From Pigmentiphaga sp. NML030171 (GTDB lineage Bacteria > Pseudomonadota > Gammaproteobacteria > Burkholderiales > Burkholderiaceae_B), in contig NZ_NINX01000055.1 of assembly GCF_002188635.1 (NCBI RefSeq), forward strand, positions 1 through 64,000: a DNA stretch of 64,000 nt, in the 5' to 3' direction. A program made the translations under genes and the position numbers. The first letter of the stretch is position 1; each line of letters starts with the position of its first letter. Below are positions 26,733 to 36,565 of the stretch, in pieces. The notes under the pieces were generated by a model that did no database searches, had not been told where the DNA came from, and was given only the letters and a program-made list of their open reading frames with translations.

Positions 26733-27563
26733 ATGCCCCGCTTCGCCGCCAATCTCTCGATGCTCTATCCCGACCGCCCCTTCCTGGAGCGGTTCGGCTG
26801 CGCGATGCGGGACGGGTTCACGGCGGTCGAGTTCTTCTTTCCCTACGGCCATGCCAAAGCGGAGCTGGCGGCCCGGCTGCGCGATCACGGGCTGCGCCTG
26901 GTGTTCTTCAACGCCACGCCCAGGTCGCACCCGGATGAACGCGGAATCGCCTGCCTGCCCGACCGGCGCCGCGAATTCCGCGACAGCTTCCTACATGCGC
27001 TCGACTACGCGTCGGCGCTCGATTGCGACAACCTCCACGTCATGCCCGGCCGGATCCCTGCGCAGGCGGATCTCCCGGCCTTGCACGCCACCTACGTCGA
27101 GAACCTGGCCTGGGCCGCGGACCTGGCCGCGCGCGACCGGCGCACGGTACTGATCGAGCCGATCAACCCTGGCGACGTGCCGGGCTTTTTCCTGACCCGC
27201 CAGGATCAGGCCCATGGGATCGTCCGCGAAGTGGGCTCGCCCCACCTGAAGATCCAGATGGATCTCTATCACTGCCAGATCGTGGAAGGCGGCCTGGCCG
27301 CCCGGCTGCGCCGCTACCTGCCCACCGGGCACGTCGGCCACGTGCAGATCGCGGGCGTGCCGGACCGGCACGAGCCGGATACCGGCGAGATCAACTATCC
27401 CTATCTGTTCGGGCTGCTGGACGAACTGGGTTATGACGGCTGGGTCGGCTGCGAATACCACCCCCGGCTGGGCGCGCAGCCGGGCGGCACGTCGGCGGGG
27501 CTGGCGTGGCTGCGCCGGGCTCGCGCCGCTACATGCGCAGGCCCAGCACCAGCTCGCGCATGA
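26733..27563 (+). CDS. Hydroxypyruvate isomerase family protein (TIM barrel)
   Basis: The 276-residue protein belongs to the Hyi/OtnI group of xylose-isomerase-like TIM barrels. It begins MPRFAANLSMLYPDRPFLERF and shows VEFFFPYGH, NLHVMPGRIP, VLIEPINPGDVPGFFL with the metal-binding Glu, IQMDLYHCQIVEG with Asp/His ligands, HVQIAGVPDRHEPDTGEINYPYLF and GCEYHPR. In OtnI-type pathways such an isomerase acts with a class II aldolase-like decarboxylase, as here, though no OtnK kinase is present. It ends 35 bases inside the convergent LysR gene. Confidence 0.91.
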   Translation: MPRFAANLSMLYPDRPFLERFGCAMRDGFTAVEFFFPYGHAKAELAARLRDHGLRLVFFNATPRSHPDERGIACLPDRRREFRDSFLHALDYASALDCDNLHVMPGRIPAQADLPALHATYVENLAWAADLAARDRRTVLIEPINPGDVPGFFLTRQDQAHGIVREVGSPHLKIQMDLYHCQIVEGGLAARLRRYLPTGHVGHVQIAGVPDRHEPDTGEINYPYLFGLLDELGYDGWVGCEYHPRLGAQPGGTSAGLAWLRRARAATCAGPAPARA

Positions 27564-28419
27564 TGTCCTGCATGGCCTGCTGGGTGCGCGTGGCGGGGCG
27601 CTGCGCGCTGACCGCCAGCGCCAGCTTGCTGCGCAGGCGCGGCTTGACGATGGGTACCGCGCGGAACACCTCCTCGCGGCCCGACGTGCGAACGGCATTG
27701 ACCGACAGCACCGCGCCTCCCACGCCCTCGGCCACGAGGTCGAGCATGGCGGCCACACCGTCTATTTCCATGGCGATGCGCGGATGCAGCCCGATGTTGG
27801 CCAGTTCCGCCTCGACCAGCATGCGTATGGTGTTGGGCCGGGTCGGGATCACCAAGGGCTCGTCGGCCAGCTCGCGCACGCTGATCGACTTGCGCGCCCG
27901 CCCCTGGCGGCGGGTGACCAGGTAGAAGTCCTCCTCCAGCAGCACGACGCTGTCGATGTCCGGTGACGGTGCCGGGTTGTACAACAGCGCGATGTCCAGC
28001 CGGCCGCTCAGCAGCGACTCCTGCAGCCCGGTGGAAAGGCTCTCGGATATGGACAGCGCCGCCTCGGGCAGCCGCGCGCGCACGGCGCGGGTCAAGGGCA
28101 CGGTCAGCATCTTGGCGAAGCGGGGCGGCAGGCCGATCGCCACCCGGCCGGCCAGGGCCCCGCGCAACCGTCCCAGCTCCTCTCGGGTGCGCGCCACCTG
28201 GTGCAGGATGCCCCGTCCGTGCTCCAGCAGCATCTGTCCCGCCTCGGTGGGCACCACTCCGCGCCCGGTGCGCCTGAGCAGGCTTTGCCCCAGTTCGATC
28301 TCGAGCTGGCGCACCTGCCGGCTGAGCGCGGGCTGGGCGATGCCGAGCGCGATGGACGCCCGCGTGAAACCGCCCAGCTCGGCCACGCTGACGAAATATT
28401 CGAGTTGCTTGAGGTCCAC
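27529..28419 (-). CDS. LysR-family transcriptional regulator
   Basis: The 296-residue protein starts at a GTG (28419) with DLKQLEYFVSVAELGGFTRAS and has the LysR winged helix (IAQPALSRQVRQLEIELGQSLLRRTGRGV) followed by a periplasmic-binding-like effector domain. It resembles the NAC/CbbR-like subgroup with LSTGLQESLLSGRLDIALLYNP. It is convergent with the hydroxyacid operon, overlapping its last gene by 35 bases, and could regulate that operon in trans. Confidence 0.92.
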   Translation of the reverse strand: MDLKQLEYFVSVAELGGFTRASIALGIAQPALSRQVRQLEIELGQSLLRRTGRGVVPTEAGQMLLEHGRGILHQVARTREELGRLRGALAGRVAIGLPPRFAKMLTVPLTRAVRARLPEAALSISESLSTGLQESLLSGRLDIALLYNPAPSPDIDSVVLLEEDFYLVTRRQGRARKSISVRELADEPLVIPTRPNTIRMLVEAELANIGLHPRIAMEIDGVAAMLDLVAEGVGGAVLSVNAVRTSGREEVFRAVPIVKPRLRSKLALAVSAQRPATRTQQAMQDIMRELVLGLRM

Positions 28420-28442
28420 GGCGAGCTGGCTGGCCCCGCAGC

Positions 28443-29096
28443 CTAGGCCGCGTCGGCCGGCTCTTCCCAGGCGTCCTGCCCGGCGCCTTCCAGGTGGGCC
28501 ACGTCGCCCCAGCTCTCCACCCGCCAGCGGGCGCCGTCGATCAGCAGGCGGTTGATGCTGACGTTGTGCAGCGTGTGCCGGCGCTCGGCGCGCAGCGACA
28601 ATCCCTCGGCATGCCTGTAGGCGGTGTCCAGCACGCCGCTGTGGGTGAACACCAGTACGCGCTCGCCTTTGTGGGCGGCGGCGATGCGGTCCAGCGTGGC
28701 CACCACGCGATGATGGAACTGGCGCAGCGATTCGCCGCCGTCCAGTTCGTAGTCGGGATGCCGTTCGCGCACGGCCACCGCGGCCTGCGGGTGGCGCTCG
28801 GCCAGTTCGTCGAAGCTGAGCCCTTCGAAGACGCCGTATTTGCGTTCGCGCAGGCCGGCATCGAGCCGCACTTCCAGTCCCAGCTTGCCCGCGGTGGGAC
28901 GGGCGGTATCGTGGGCCCGCGCCAGGTCGCTGCTATAGATGGCATGCACGCGGTCGCGCCCGGGCCGGAACCGGGCGGCGACCTGCTCGGCCTGGGCGCG
29001 GCCGAGCGCATTCAGGCCGATGTCGAGCGTCCCCTGCACCCGGCGCAACCGGTTCCATTCGGTCTCGCCGTGCCGGATCAGCCAGAGCTCAGTCAT
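28443..29096 (-). CDS. Histidine phosphatase family protein (phosphoglycerate-mutase-like)
   Basis: The 217-residue protein has the phosphohistidine motif LIRHGETEWN at the N-terminus, the GLRERKYGVFEG acid residue, and VLVFTHSGVLDTAYRH with the second catalytic His. It belongs to the branch-2 histidine phosphatases that act on small phosphate esters. Its ATG overlaps the 3' end of the upstream PEBP-like gene by eight bases, so the two are translated together. Substrate unknown. Confidence 0.9.
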   Translation of the reverse strand: MTELWLIRHGETEWNRLRRVQGTLDIGLNALGRAQAEQVAARFRPGRDRVHAIYSSDLARAHDTARPTAGKLGLEVRLDAGLRERKYGVFEGLSFDELAERHPQAAVAVRERHPDYELDGGESLRQFHHRVVATLDRIAAAHKGERVLVFTHSGVLDTAYRHAEGLSLRAERRHTLHNVSINRLLIDGARWRVESWGDVAHLEGAGQDAWEEPADAA

Positions 29097-29739
29097 TGGG
29101 CGCGATCCGGCGCGGCGCCAGGGCCGGATTCAGCGTGTAGGTGCCCGTGATGGCCGCCTGCCCCAGCACGTGCTTGTCGATCGCGCGGCGCACGTCGGTC
29201 CCGCCGAACTTGCCGTCGACGTCGACCCTGGGCACGTCCAGCGCATACACGGTGAACACGTAGTGGTGGATGATGGAGTCGTTCCACGGCGGGCACGGGC
29301 CGTCGTAGCCGTAGTAATCGCCGCTCATGTCGTGGTCGGCGGCGAACCACCCGGTGTAGTCGTTGACGCCCTGGCGGGTGTCGCCGGGAGCCATCGGGCC
29401 GGCCTTGCCGCGCGGCGTCACGCCGTTGCAGAACTCGCCTTCCTCGATTTCGGTCTTGCCCGCGGGCACGTCCACCAGTACCCAGTGGAAAAAGTCCACG
29501 CGCGGCAGATCGGCCGGCACCTGCTTGCCGGCCTGGTTGACGTCGTCGCCCTTGCTGGGCACGTCGTAGTCGTGGCAGATGATCGCGAACGATTGCGTGC
29601 CGGCGGGCACGTCGTCCCAGGCCAGATGGGGATTGACGTTGTCGGACAGCGTCACCTGCGTCTTGGGATCGATCTTGCCGAAGGCATAACGCGCCGGGAT
29701 GGGTTCGCCATCCATGAAGGAATTGCTCCAGAGCTTCAT
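29089..29739 (-). CDS. YbhB/YbcL-type Raf kinase inhibitor-like (PEBP) protein
   Basis: The 216-residue product shows the PEBP fold marks: CHDYDVPSKGDD in place of the DPDxP ligand loop, FFHWVLVDVPAG, and YYGYDGPCPPWNDSIIHHYVFTVYALD with the G-x-GPCPP motif. Bacterial members bind anions and their role is unclear. It carries an insert between the two conserved loops compared with E. coli YbhB. It starts at 29739 after a weak GGAGTA and is coupled to the histidine phosphatase gene. Confidence 0.88.
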   Translation of the reverse strand: MKLWSNSFMDGEPIPARYAFGKIDPKTQVTLSDNVNPHLAWDDVPAGTQSFAIICHDYDVPSKGDDVNQAGKQVPADLPRVDFFHWVLVDVPAGKTEIEEGEFCNGVTPRGKAGPMAPGDTRQGVNDYTGWFAADHDMSGDYYGYDGPCPPWNDSIIHHYVFTVYALDVPRVDVDGKFGGTDVRRAIDKHVLGQAAITGTYTLNPALAPRRIAPND

Positions 29740-29834
29740 CGCGATACTCCTAAAAATCGTCTACCTGGCATGGTGTGCCAAAGGCGGCGCGGGGCGGGAT
29801 GGTTCGCGCCGGCCCGGAAAGCGACTCCGGTCCC

Positions 29835-31112
29835 TCATCGTACCGTGACGCGCGCGAACTTTCGTTTACCAACTTGTACGACGTAGGTGCCGGCGTCCAG
29901 CTTCAGGCCCTTGTCCTCGACCTTGGCCGCATCGATGCGCACGCCTCCTTGTTCGATGTTGCGCTGCGCCTCGGAGGCCGAGGCGCAGAGCCCCGCCTCG
30001 CGCAGCACCTGGAGGATGCCCAGCGGCGCGCCCGCGATCGAGACCTCGGGCATCTGGTCGGGAATGGCCTTCTGCTTGAAGCGGGCCTCGAAGTCCGCCA
30101 GGGCCTGTTCGGCGGCGGCGGCCGAATGAAAACGTGTAACGATTTCCTGGGCCAGCATCACCTTGATATCGCGCGGATTGCGGCCGGCCTCGGCCTCGCG
30201 CTTCAAGCCGGCGATCTCTTCCAGCGACCGGAACGACAGCAGCTCGTAGTAGCGCCACATCAGCGTGTCGGAGATCGACATGAGCTTGCCGAACATCGAC
30301 TCGGGCGCCTCGGAAATGCCGATGTAGTTGTTCTTGGACTTGGACATCTTCTCGACGCCGTCCGTCCCTTCCAGGAGCGGCATCGTCAGGATGCACTGGG
30401 GCTCCTGGCCGTATTCCTTCTGCAGCTCGCGCCCCACCAGCAGGTTGAATTTCTGGTCGGTGCCGCCCAGTTCCAGGTCCGCCTTCAGCGCCACCGAGTC
30501 GTAGCCCTGCATCAGGGGATACAGGAACTCGTGGACCGAGATGGGCACGCCGCCCTTGAAGCGCTTGGTGAAATCCTCGCGCTCCAGCATGCGGGCCACG
30601 GTGTAGCGCGAAGCCAGCTGGATCATGCCGCGCGCGCCCAGCGGGTCGCACCATTCCGAGTTGTAGCGGACCTCGGTGCGGGCCGGGTCCAGCACCAGGC
30701 TGGCCTGGGCGTAGTAGGTCTTGGCGTTGGCCTCGATCTGCTCGCGCGTCAGCGGCGGGCGGGTGGCGTTGCGGCCGCTGGGGTCGCCGATCATCGAGGT
30801 GAAGTCGCCGATCAGGAAGATGACCGTGTGGCCCAGTTCCTGCAACTGGCGCATCTTGTTCAGGACGACCGTATGGCCCAGGTGGATGTCGGGCGCGGTG
30901 GGATCCAGGCCGAGCTTGATGCGCAGCGGCACGCCGGTGGCCCGGCTGCGGGCCAGCTTGCGCGCGAATTCGGCCTCGACCAGCAGTTCGTCGCAGCCGC
31001 GCCGCACGATCGCCAGGTCCCGCTCGACCTCCGGTGTAACCGGATATGTCGCCGCCGCCCCGGGCGTGCCAGAGGGGAGGGATACGGACGAGTCGGGTTT
31101 CGTTTCGGTCAT
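29835..31112 (-). CDS. tyrS: Tyrosyl-tRNA synthetase
   Basis: TyrS charges tRNA-Tyr. The product of 425 residues from the ATG at 31112 ([10 protein letters not shown]) shows the class I signature HLGH in [64 protein letters not shown] (KMSKS loop) and a C-terminal S4 RNA-binding domain ([33 protein letters not shown]). A longer frame from 31292 runs through the promoter region of the divergent peptidase gene and is not credible. Confidence 0.97.
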   Translation of the reverse strand: MTETKPDSSVSLPSGTPGAAATYPVTPEVERDLAIVRRGCDELLVEAEFARKLARSRATGVPLRIKLGLDPTAPDIHLGHTVVLNKMRQLQELGHTVIFLIGDFTSMIGDPSGRNATRPPLTREQIEANAKTYYAQASLVLDPARTEVRYNSEWCDPLGARGMIQLASRYTVARMLEREDFTKRFKGGVPISVHEFLYPLMQGYDSVALKADLELGGTDQKFNLLVGRELQKEYGQEPQCILTMPLLEGTDGVEKMSKSKNNYIGISEAPESMFGKLMSISDTLMWRYYELLSFRSLEEIAGLKREAEAGRNPRDIKVMLAQEIVTRFHSAAAAEQALADFEARFKQKAIPDQMPEVSIAGAPLGILQVLREAGLCASASEAQRNIEQGGVRIDAAKVEDKGLKLDAGTYVVQVGKRKFARVTVR

Positions 31113-31156
31113 GGCGCGGACAGCTCTGGAAAGTGTGTCAAGTGTAAACAATCGTA

Positions 31157-31186
31157 TTGGCAGGCCAGGGGGAGTTTCTATATACT
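31157..31186 (+). promoter_or_regulatory. Putative promoter of the M23 peptidase gene
   Basis: TTGGCA (31157-31162) and TATACT (31181-31186) with an 18-base spacer form a reasonable sigma70 promoter in the tyrS/peptidase divergent region. It implies a leader of about 180 bases before the peptidase ATG. Confidence 0.45.
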
Positions 31187-31375
31187 CGGCCCGTTTCGGC
31201 GACATCCCGTTGTTACAAATATGAAGGCGCGGGTTCGGTTCATGAATCGAGCCCAGCGACGCTATTTGTGCTTCGCAACAAAGTTGCGGCAATACAACGG
31301 GGCCCGAGACACGCCGCGCTCCGGACCCGCACTCCGAAGCAATTCTAGCCCAACCGACCCCAGGGGCCAGGCCGC

Positions 31376-32827
31376 ATGAATCGTAAGTTTTCCGGCATCG
31401 CCGGCGCGATGCTCAAGCGCATCGCCGCAGCGGTGCAACAAACCCTCTCCCGCATCACCTCCCATCCCGCCACCCTGACCATCACCTCGTCGCCGCTGAA
31501 ACGCCGCATCGTCATCGGCACCGGCGCCGCCGGCCTGTTCGTGACCGCCGCCGCCATCGGCGTCGCGCCGCTGGCGCCGGACGCCTCGACCCTGCCCACG
31601 ACCCGCATCGTCGAGTCGCTGGCCCTGCCGGACCTGTCCGAACAGGTCGCCGAGCAGGAGGCCAAGGCGCCGGACTTCATCCGCGAAGAACGGGTCCAGC
31701 GCGGCGACTCGGTCGCCACGCTGCTGAACCGCCTGGGCGTGGACGATCCCGAGCTCGAGCGCTTCATCCGCACCTCGCCGGACGCCCGCAGCTTCTACCA
31801 GCTCTACCCCGGCCGCGTGGTCCAGGCTTCCACCGACGCGCTAGGCGAAGTCCGCTGGCTGCGCTACATCCATACCCCGGGCGCGGAGTCCGGCGACAAG
31901 GTCGTCTCGCGCATGCTGCAGATCGAACGCTCCGCGCAAGGCCTGTCGGCCCGCGACGTGCAGCTGGACACCGAGCGCGAGACCCGCATCGCCCACGGCG
32001 AGATCTACAGCTCGCTGTTCGGCGCCACCGATGCCGCCGACATCCCCGACAGCGTCGCCACCCAGATCGCCGAGATCCTGTCGGGCGACATCGACTTCCA
32101 CCGCGACCTGCGCCGCGGCGACCATTTCAACGTGGTCTACGAAACCTATACGCACCAGGGCAACTACGTGCGGGCCGGCAAGGTCATCGCGCTGGAATTC
32201 GTCAACAAGGGCACGCCCTACCAGGCCGTCTGGTTCGACCAGCAGCCCGGCGTCAGCGGCGGCTACTACACCTTCGACGGCAAGAGCCTGCGCAAGGCCT
32301 TCCTGCGCGCGCCCATGGAGTTCACCCGGGTCACTTCCGGTTTCTCGCGCCGCTTCCACCCCATCCTGAAAACCTGGCGCGAGCACAAGGGCGTGGACTA
32401 CGGCGCGCCCACCGGCACGCCCATCCGCAGCACCGCCGACGGCACCATCGACTTCATCGGCAAGCAGAACGGCTACGGCAACGTGGTCGTGGTCCGCCAC
32501 CACGGCCAGTATTCCACGCTGTATGCCCACATGAGCGCGTTCGCGCCGGGCCTGTCCAAGGGCTCCCGCGTCAGCCAGGGCCAGTTCATCGGCCGCGTCG
32601 GCTCGACCGGCTGGGCCACCGGCCCGCACCTGCACTACGAGTTCCGCATCGCCGGCAAGCCGGTCGATCCGCTCACCGTCGCCCTGCCGCAGGCCCCCGA
32701 GCTCAGCGCCCGCGGCCTGGCGCTGTTCAAGCAGCAGACCGATCCCCTGCGCCACCAGATGTCGCTGCTCGCCCAGCTGAAGGACTACAGCATGCCGGCG
32801 GGCGACATGTCGCTGGCCGCCCAATAA
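31376..32827 (+). CDS. M23-family murein endopeptidase (MepM-like)
   Basis: The 483-residue protein is a cell-wall hydrolase that cleaves peptidoglycan cross-bridges to allow growth. It has a basic N-terminus, a membrane anchor ([20 protein letters not shown]), an OapA/LysM-like segment ([24 protein letters not shown]), a central domain, and a C-terminal LytM domain with [23 protein letters not shown] (zinc His/Asp), [17 protein letters not shown] and GPHLHYEFR. All zinc ligands are present, so it is likely active. It is followed eleven bases later by anmK, and both serve cell-wall turnover. Confidence 0.94.
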   Translation: MNRKFSGIAGAMLKRIAAAVQQTLSRITSHPATLTITSSPLKRRIVIGTGAAGLFVTAAAIGVAPLAPDASTLPTTRIVESLALPDLSEQVAEQEAKAPDFIREERVQRGDSVATLLNRLGVDDPELERFIRTSPDARSFYQLYPGRVVQASTDALGEVRWLRYIHTPGAESGDKVVSRMLQIERSAQGLSARDVQLDTERETRIAHGEIYSSLFGATDAADIPDSVATQIAEILSGDIDFHRDLRRGDHFNVVYETYTHQGNYVRAGKVIALEFVNKGTPYQAVWFDQQPGVSGGYYTFDGKSLRKAFLRAPMEFTRVTSGFSRRFHPILKTWREHKGVDYGAPTGTPIRSTADGTIDFIGKQNGYGNVVVVRHHGQYSTLYAHMSAFAPGLSKGSRVSQGQFIGRVGSTGWATGPHLHYEFRIAGKPVDPLTVALPQAPELSARGLALFKQQTDPLRHQMSLLAQLKDYSMPAGDMSLAAQ

Positions 32828-32838
32828 GGCCGTCCGCC

Positions 32839-33942
32839 ATGGCCGAACCGTACATCGGCCTGATGTCCGGAACGAGCCTGGACGGCGTGGATGGCGTGGC
32901 CGCCGTGTTCGACGGCGGCCGGCCCCGCATCCTCGCGCATGCCGACGTCGCCATGCCGCCGGCCCTGAGGGCGGAGTTGCTGGCCCTGAACACGCCGGGT
33001 CCGGACGAGATCCACAGGATGTCGCAAGCCGGCCTGGCCCTGGCGGACCTGTATGCGCAGGTCATCTCCGAACTGCTGGCCCGGACCGGCCTGGACGCCG
33101 CGCGGGTTCGCGCGATCGGCGCCCACGGGCAGACCGTCCGCCACCGTCCCGATGCCGGCTACACCGTGCAATTGAACGCCCCCGCCCGCCTGGCCGAACT
33201 GTCCGGCATCGCGGTCGTGGCCGACCTGCGCAGTCGCGACCTGGCCGCGGGCGGACATGGCGCCCCGCTGGCGCCGGCCTTCCACGCGGCGATATTCGGC
33301 ACCGACCGGCCGCGCGCCGTGGTCAACCTGGGTGGCATCGCCAACGTCACGCTATTGTCGCCCGCCGGCGTGGTGGGCTACGACACCGGCCCGGCCAACC
33401 TGCTGCTGGACGCCTGGTGCGCACGGCATACCGGCCGGGACTACGACGAAGACGGCCGCTACGCCGCCTCCGGCACCATGCGGCCAGACCTGCTGGCGGA
33501 ACTCATTGCCTCCGAACCGTGGCTGGCGGCCCCGCCGCCCAAATCCACCGGACGCGACCTGTTCAATACGTCATGGCTGGACCAGCGCCTGCAGGCCTGG
33601 CAGGCCCGCCACGGCGTATTGGCCGCGGCCGACGTGCAGGCCACGCTGCAGGCCCTGACGGTCGAAACGGTCTCGCGCGAGATACGCCGCCAGCTTCCCG
33701 CCTGCGAGCAGGTGTGGGTCTGCGGTGGCGGCGCACGCAACGGCGGCCTGATGCGGGCCCTGGCCGACGCGTTGCCCTGCCCCGTCGCACCCAGCGACGA
33801 CGCGGGCGTGCCTGCCCAGCAAATGGAGGCCCTGGCCTTCGCCTGGCTGGCCCATCGCCATGTCGCCGGCCTGTCCGGCAACCTGCCCGCCGTGACCGGC
33901 GCGGCCGGTCCCCGTGTGCTGGGCGCCTATTACCCTGCGTAG
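32839..33942 (+). CDS. anmK: Anhydro-N-acetylmuramic acid kinase
   Basis: AnmK hydrolyses and phosphorylates 1,6-anhydro-MurNAc during cell-wall recycling. The 367-residue protein has GLMSGTSLDGVDGVAAVFD, IGAHGQTVRHRP, VADLRSRDLAAGGHGAPLAPAFH, VVNLGGIANVTLL, GYDTGPANLLLDAW and VCGGGARNGGLM, the ASKHA-fold phosphate and substrate loops. It is in an apparent operon with the M23 peptidase and convergent with uup. Confidence 0.97.
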   Translation: MAEPYIGLMSGTSLDGVDGVAAVFDGGRPRILAHADVAMPPALRAELLALNTPGPDEIHRMSQAGLALADLYAQVISELLARTGLDAARVRAIGAHGQTVRHRPDAGYTVQLNAPARLAELSGIAVVADLRSRDLAAGGHGAPLAPAFHAAIFGTDRPRAVVNLGGIANVTLLSPAGVVGYDTGPANLLLDAWCARHTGRDYDEDGRYAASGTMRPDLLAELIASEPWLAAPPPKSTGRDLFNTSWLDQRLQAWQARHGVLAAADVQATLQALTVETVSREIRRQLPACEQVWVCGGGARNGGLMRALADALPCPVAPSDDAGVPAQQMEALAFAWLAHRHVAGLSGNLPAVTGAAGPRVLGAYYPA

Positions 33943-33987
33943 GGCGACGACACCGGACGGCCTGATGCGGGCTGAAACCGCGCAGGG

Positions 33988-35904
33988 TCAGCCCCGCTTG
34001 CTTTCCAGCAGTTCCCAGCGCTCGAGCTTGGCCATCAGTTCGTCCTCGATCGCCGTCAGGCGCTGCTGGATGGCGGTCGCGCCGGCCGGATCGTCGCGAT
34101 AGATCAATCCGTCGGCCAGTTTCCCGTTCAGTTCCTGCTGCTCGGCCTCCAGCGCGGCGATGGCGTCGGGCAGGCTCTCCAGTTCCTTCGCTTCCCAGGA
34201 ACTCAGGCGCGAACGGCCGGGCTTGGCGGGAGCGGCTGGTTCGTCGCGGGCGGCCTCGCGCGCGGGCTTGGCCGCGGCCGACCTGGCTTCCTCGGCCCTG
34301 GCGCGCTGCGTCGCCCAATCGTCGTAGCCGCCCACGTAGTCGCGCCAGCGCGCATCCCCTTCGTAGGCGATGGTCTGCGTCACGACGTTGTCCAGGAACA
34401 TGCGATCGTGGCTGACCAGGAAGACCGTGCCCGAGTAGTCCTGCAGCAGTTCCTCCAGCAGTTCCAGCGTCTCGATGTCGAGATCGTTGGTGGGTTCGTC
34501 CAGCACCAGCACGTTGGCCGGCCGCGCGAACAATCGCGCCAGCAGCAGCCTCGCGCGCTCGCCGCCGGACAGGCTCTTGACCGGCGAGCGGGCACGCTCG
34601 GGCGCGAACAGGAAGTCGCCCAGGTAGCTCATCACGTGCTTGCGCTGGCCGTTGATCTCTATCCACTCGCTGCCCGGGCTGATGACGTCGGCCAGGGCCA
34701 TGTCCTCGTCCAGCTGGCTGCGCATCTGGTCGAAGTAGGCCACCGACAGATTGGTGCCCTGCCTGACCGAACCCGTGTCGGGGGCCAGTTCGCCCAGAAT
34801 GAGCTTGAGCAGCGTGGTCTTGCCCGCGCCGTTCGGTCCGATCAGGCCGATACGGTCGCCGCGCATGACCGTGGTCGAGAACGAGCGGATGACGGCCTTG
34901 TCGCCGAACGACTTCGACACATCGGTCAGTTCGGCCACCAGCTTGCCCGAACGCTGTCCCTCGGCCACGTCGATGCTGACCTTGCCCATGCGTTCGCGGC
35001 GCTCGGCCCGCTGCAGGCGCAGCTGCTCCAGCCGCTTGACCCGGCCGACGCTGCGCGTGCGGCGCGCCTCGACGCCCTTGCGTATCCACACTTCCTCCTG
35101 GGCCAGGAGCTTGTCGAAACGCGCCTGCTCCAGCCGTTCGGCCTCCAGCATCTCGGCCTTGCGCATCTGGTAGGTGGAGAAGGATCCCGGAAAGCTGGAG
35201 AGCTCGCCGCGGTCGAGTTCGACGATGCGAGTGGCGACGGCGTCCAGGAAGCGGCGGTCGTGGGTGATGAAGACAATGCTGCCGGGAAAGGCCTTCAACA
35301 ATTCCTCGAGCCAGGCAATGGCCTGGAAATCCAGGTGGTTGGTGGGCTCGTCCAGCAGCAACAGATCAGGATCGCCCAGCAGCGCCCGGGCCAGCGCCAC
35401 GCGCTTGCGCGTACCGCCCGACAATCCGGCCACCGGCGCATCGGCGGGCAGGTTCAGCCGGGCCAGCGTGGCCTCGACCCGCGCCTGCACCGTCCAGCCG
35501 TCGTGCGCCTCCAGCTCCGCCTGCAGGGATTGCAGCCGGGCCAGGAGCGCGTCGTGGTCCGCTCCGCCGGCCGTTTCCGCCAGTTCGTGGGTTAGGCGCT
35601 GGTAGGCACGCAAGAGGTCGCGCCCCTTGGCCAGGCCCTCGCTGACGGCGTCGAACACCGTGCCCGATTCGTCGAATACCGGCTCCTGTTCCACCGTGGC
35701 GACCTTCAGGCCGTCCTGGCGCGAGATGAGGCCGTCGTCGGGCAGGGAGCGGCCATCCAGCAGCTTGAGCAGCGAGGACTTGCCGGTGCCGTTGCGGCCG
35801 ATCAGCCCCACCCGCTCGCCCGCCTCCACCGAGAAGCTGGCACGGTGCAAAAGAGGGACGTGGCCGTAGGCCAGTTCGATGTCGGTCAGAGCGATGAGAG
35901 CCAT
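33988..35904 (-). CDS. uup: ABC-F family ATPase Uup
   Basis: The soluble 638-residue ABC-F protein carries two ABC modules with Walker A GRNGTGKSS and GPNGAGKTT, signatures LSGGTRKRVALARAL and LSGGERARLLLARLF, and Walker B LLLLDEPTNHLD and LVLDEPTNDLD. A C-terminal coiled coil (residues about 565-635, rich in Glu/Leu/Lys) and an extra basic linker fit Uup rather than EttA. Uup works on ribosomes or branched DNA. It lies alone between anmK (convergent) and erpA (same strand, separated by a terminator). Confidence 0.93.
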   Translation of the reverse strand: MALIALTDIELAYGHVPLLHRASFSVEAGERVGLIGRNGTGKSSLLKLLDGRSLPDDGLISRQDGLKVATVEQEPVFDESGTVFDAVSEGLAKGRDLLRAYQRLTHELAETAGGADHDALLARLQSLQAELEAHDGWTVQARVEATLARLNLPADAPVAGLSGGTRKRVALARALLGDPDLLLLDEPTNHLDFQAIAWLEELLKAFPGSIVFITHDRRFLDAVATRIVELDRGELSSFPGSFSTYQMRKAEMLEAERLEQARFDKLLAQEEVWIRKGVEARRTRSVGRVKRLEQLRLQRAERRERMGKVSIDVAEGQRSGKLVAELTDVSKSFGDKAVIRSFSTTVMRGDRIGLIGPNGAGKTTLLKLILGELAPDTGSVRQGTNLSVAYFDQMRSQLDEDMALADVISPGSEWIEINGQRKHVMSYLGDFLFAPERARSPVKSLSGGERARLLLARLFARPANVLVLDEPTNDLDIETLELLEELLQDYSGTVFLVSHDRMFLDNVVTQTIAYEGDARWRDYVGGYDDWATQRARAEEARSAAAKPAREAARDEPAAPAKPGRSRLSSWEAKELESLPDAIAALEAEQQELNGKLADGLIYRDDPAGATAIQQRLTAIEDELMAKLERWELLESKRG

Positions 35905-35940
35905 GAAGCACGCCGGGCGGACCGGTCAGGAGCGAAAACG

Positions 35941-35970
35941 AAAAAAGCGCCCTGGCTTGCGCGAGGGCGC
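35941..35970 (-). terminator. Intrinsic terminator after erpA
   Basis: On the minus strand, GCGCCCT and AGGGCGC pair over seven bases around a ten-base loop, followed directly by TTTTTT. It lies between erpA and uup, so it should separate their transcripts. Confidence 0.85.
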
Positions 35971-36015
35971 CCTGGAAGAAAGGACGGAACGGCGCGGCCC
36001 CTGTGGGCCCCCGCC

Positions 36016-36384
36016 TTATACCGAGAACGACGACCCGCAGCCGCAGGTGGACGTGGCGTTCGGGTTCTTGATGACGAATTGCGCGCCTTCCAGGCCTTCC
36101 TTGTAGTCGATCTCGGCACCGACCAGGTACTGGAAGCTCATGGAATCGATCAGCAGTTGCACGCCGTTCTTGTCCAGTTGCGTATCGTCTTCGTTGACGT
36201 CTTCGTCGAAGGTGAAGCCGTACTGGAAGCCGGAACAGCCGCCGCCCTGCACGAAGACGCGCAGCTTGAGCGCCGGATTGCCTTCTTCATCGATCAGCTC
36301 CTTGACCTTGGCGGCCGCCGCATCGGTGAAGACGAGGCCCATCGGCGGGGCCTCGAGGCTGGCTTGTTCGACTGCTGCGTTCAT
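36016..36384 (-). CDS. erpA: A-type iron-sulfur cluster insertion protein ErpA
   Basis: ErpA delivers Fe-S clusters to apo-proteins. From the ATG at 36384 ([14 protein letters not shown]) the protein has 122 residues with [42 protein letters not shown] and the C-terminal [14 protein letters not shown]; the three family cysteines are present. Preceded by CAAGGAGCAGTC. Upstream on the same strand lies a coiled-coil membrane protein gene. Confidence 0.96.
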   Translation of the reverse strand: MNAAVEQASLEAPPMGLVFTDAAAAKVKELIDEEGNPALKLRVFVQGGGCSGFQYGFTFDEDVNEDDTQLDKNGVQLLIDSMSFQYLVGAEIDYKEGLEGAQFVIKNPNATSTCGCGSSFSV

Positions 36385-36565
36385 GACTGCTCCTTGCCTG
36401 CGCGTAGGCACGGCCCGTGCCGCGCATGCGCTGTAAATCATCTGGTTAATGGGTAATTCAACCGCTATTGGCGCTTGATTTCAACCCTGGCGCCGCCAGG
36501 GACACTCCGGTCGGCGGCCACACCCGTTAGATGCGGGCGCACCGCCAAGGTTCAAGCCCGCGGCC

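Noticed and set aside
36485-36501. Palindrome CCCTGGCG-C-CGCCAGGG as a terminator after the coiled-coil protein gene
   Set aside because: No U-tract follows on either strand; kept only as an unexplained hairpin upstream of erpA.
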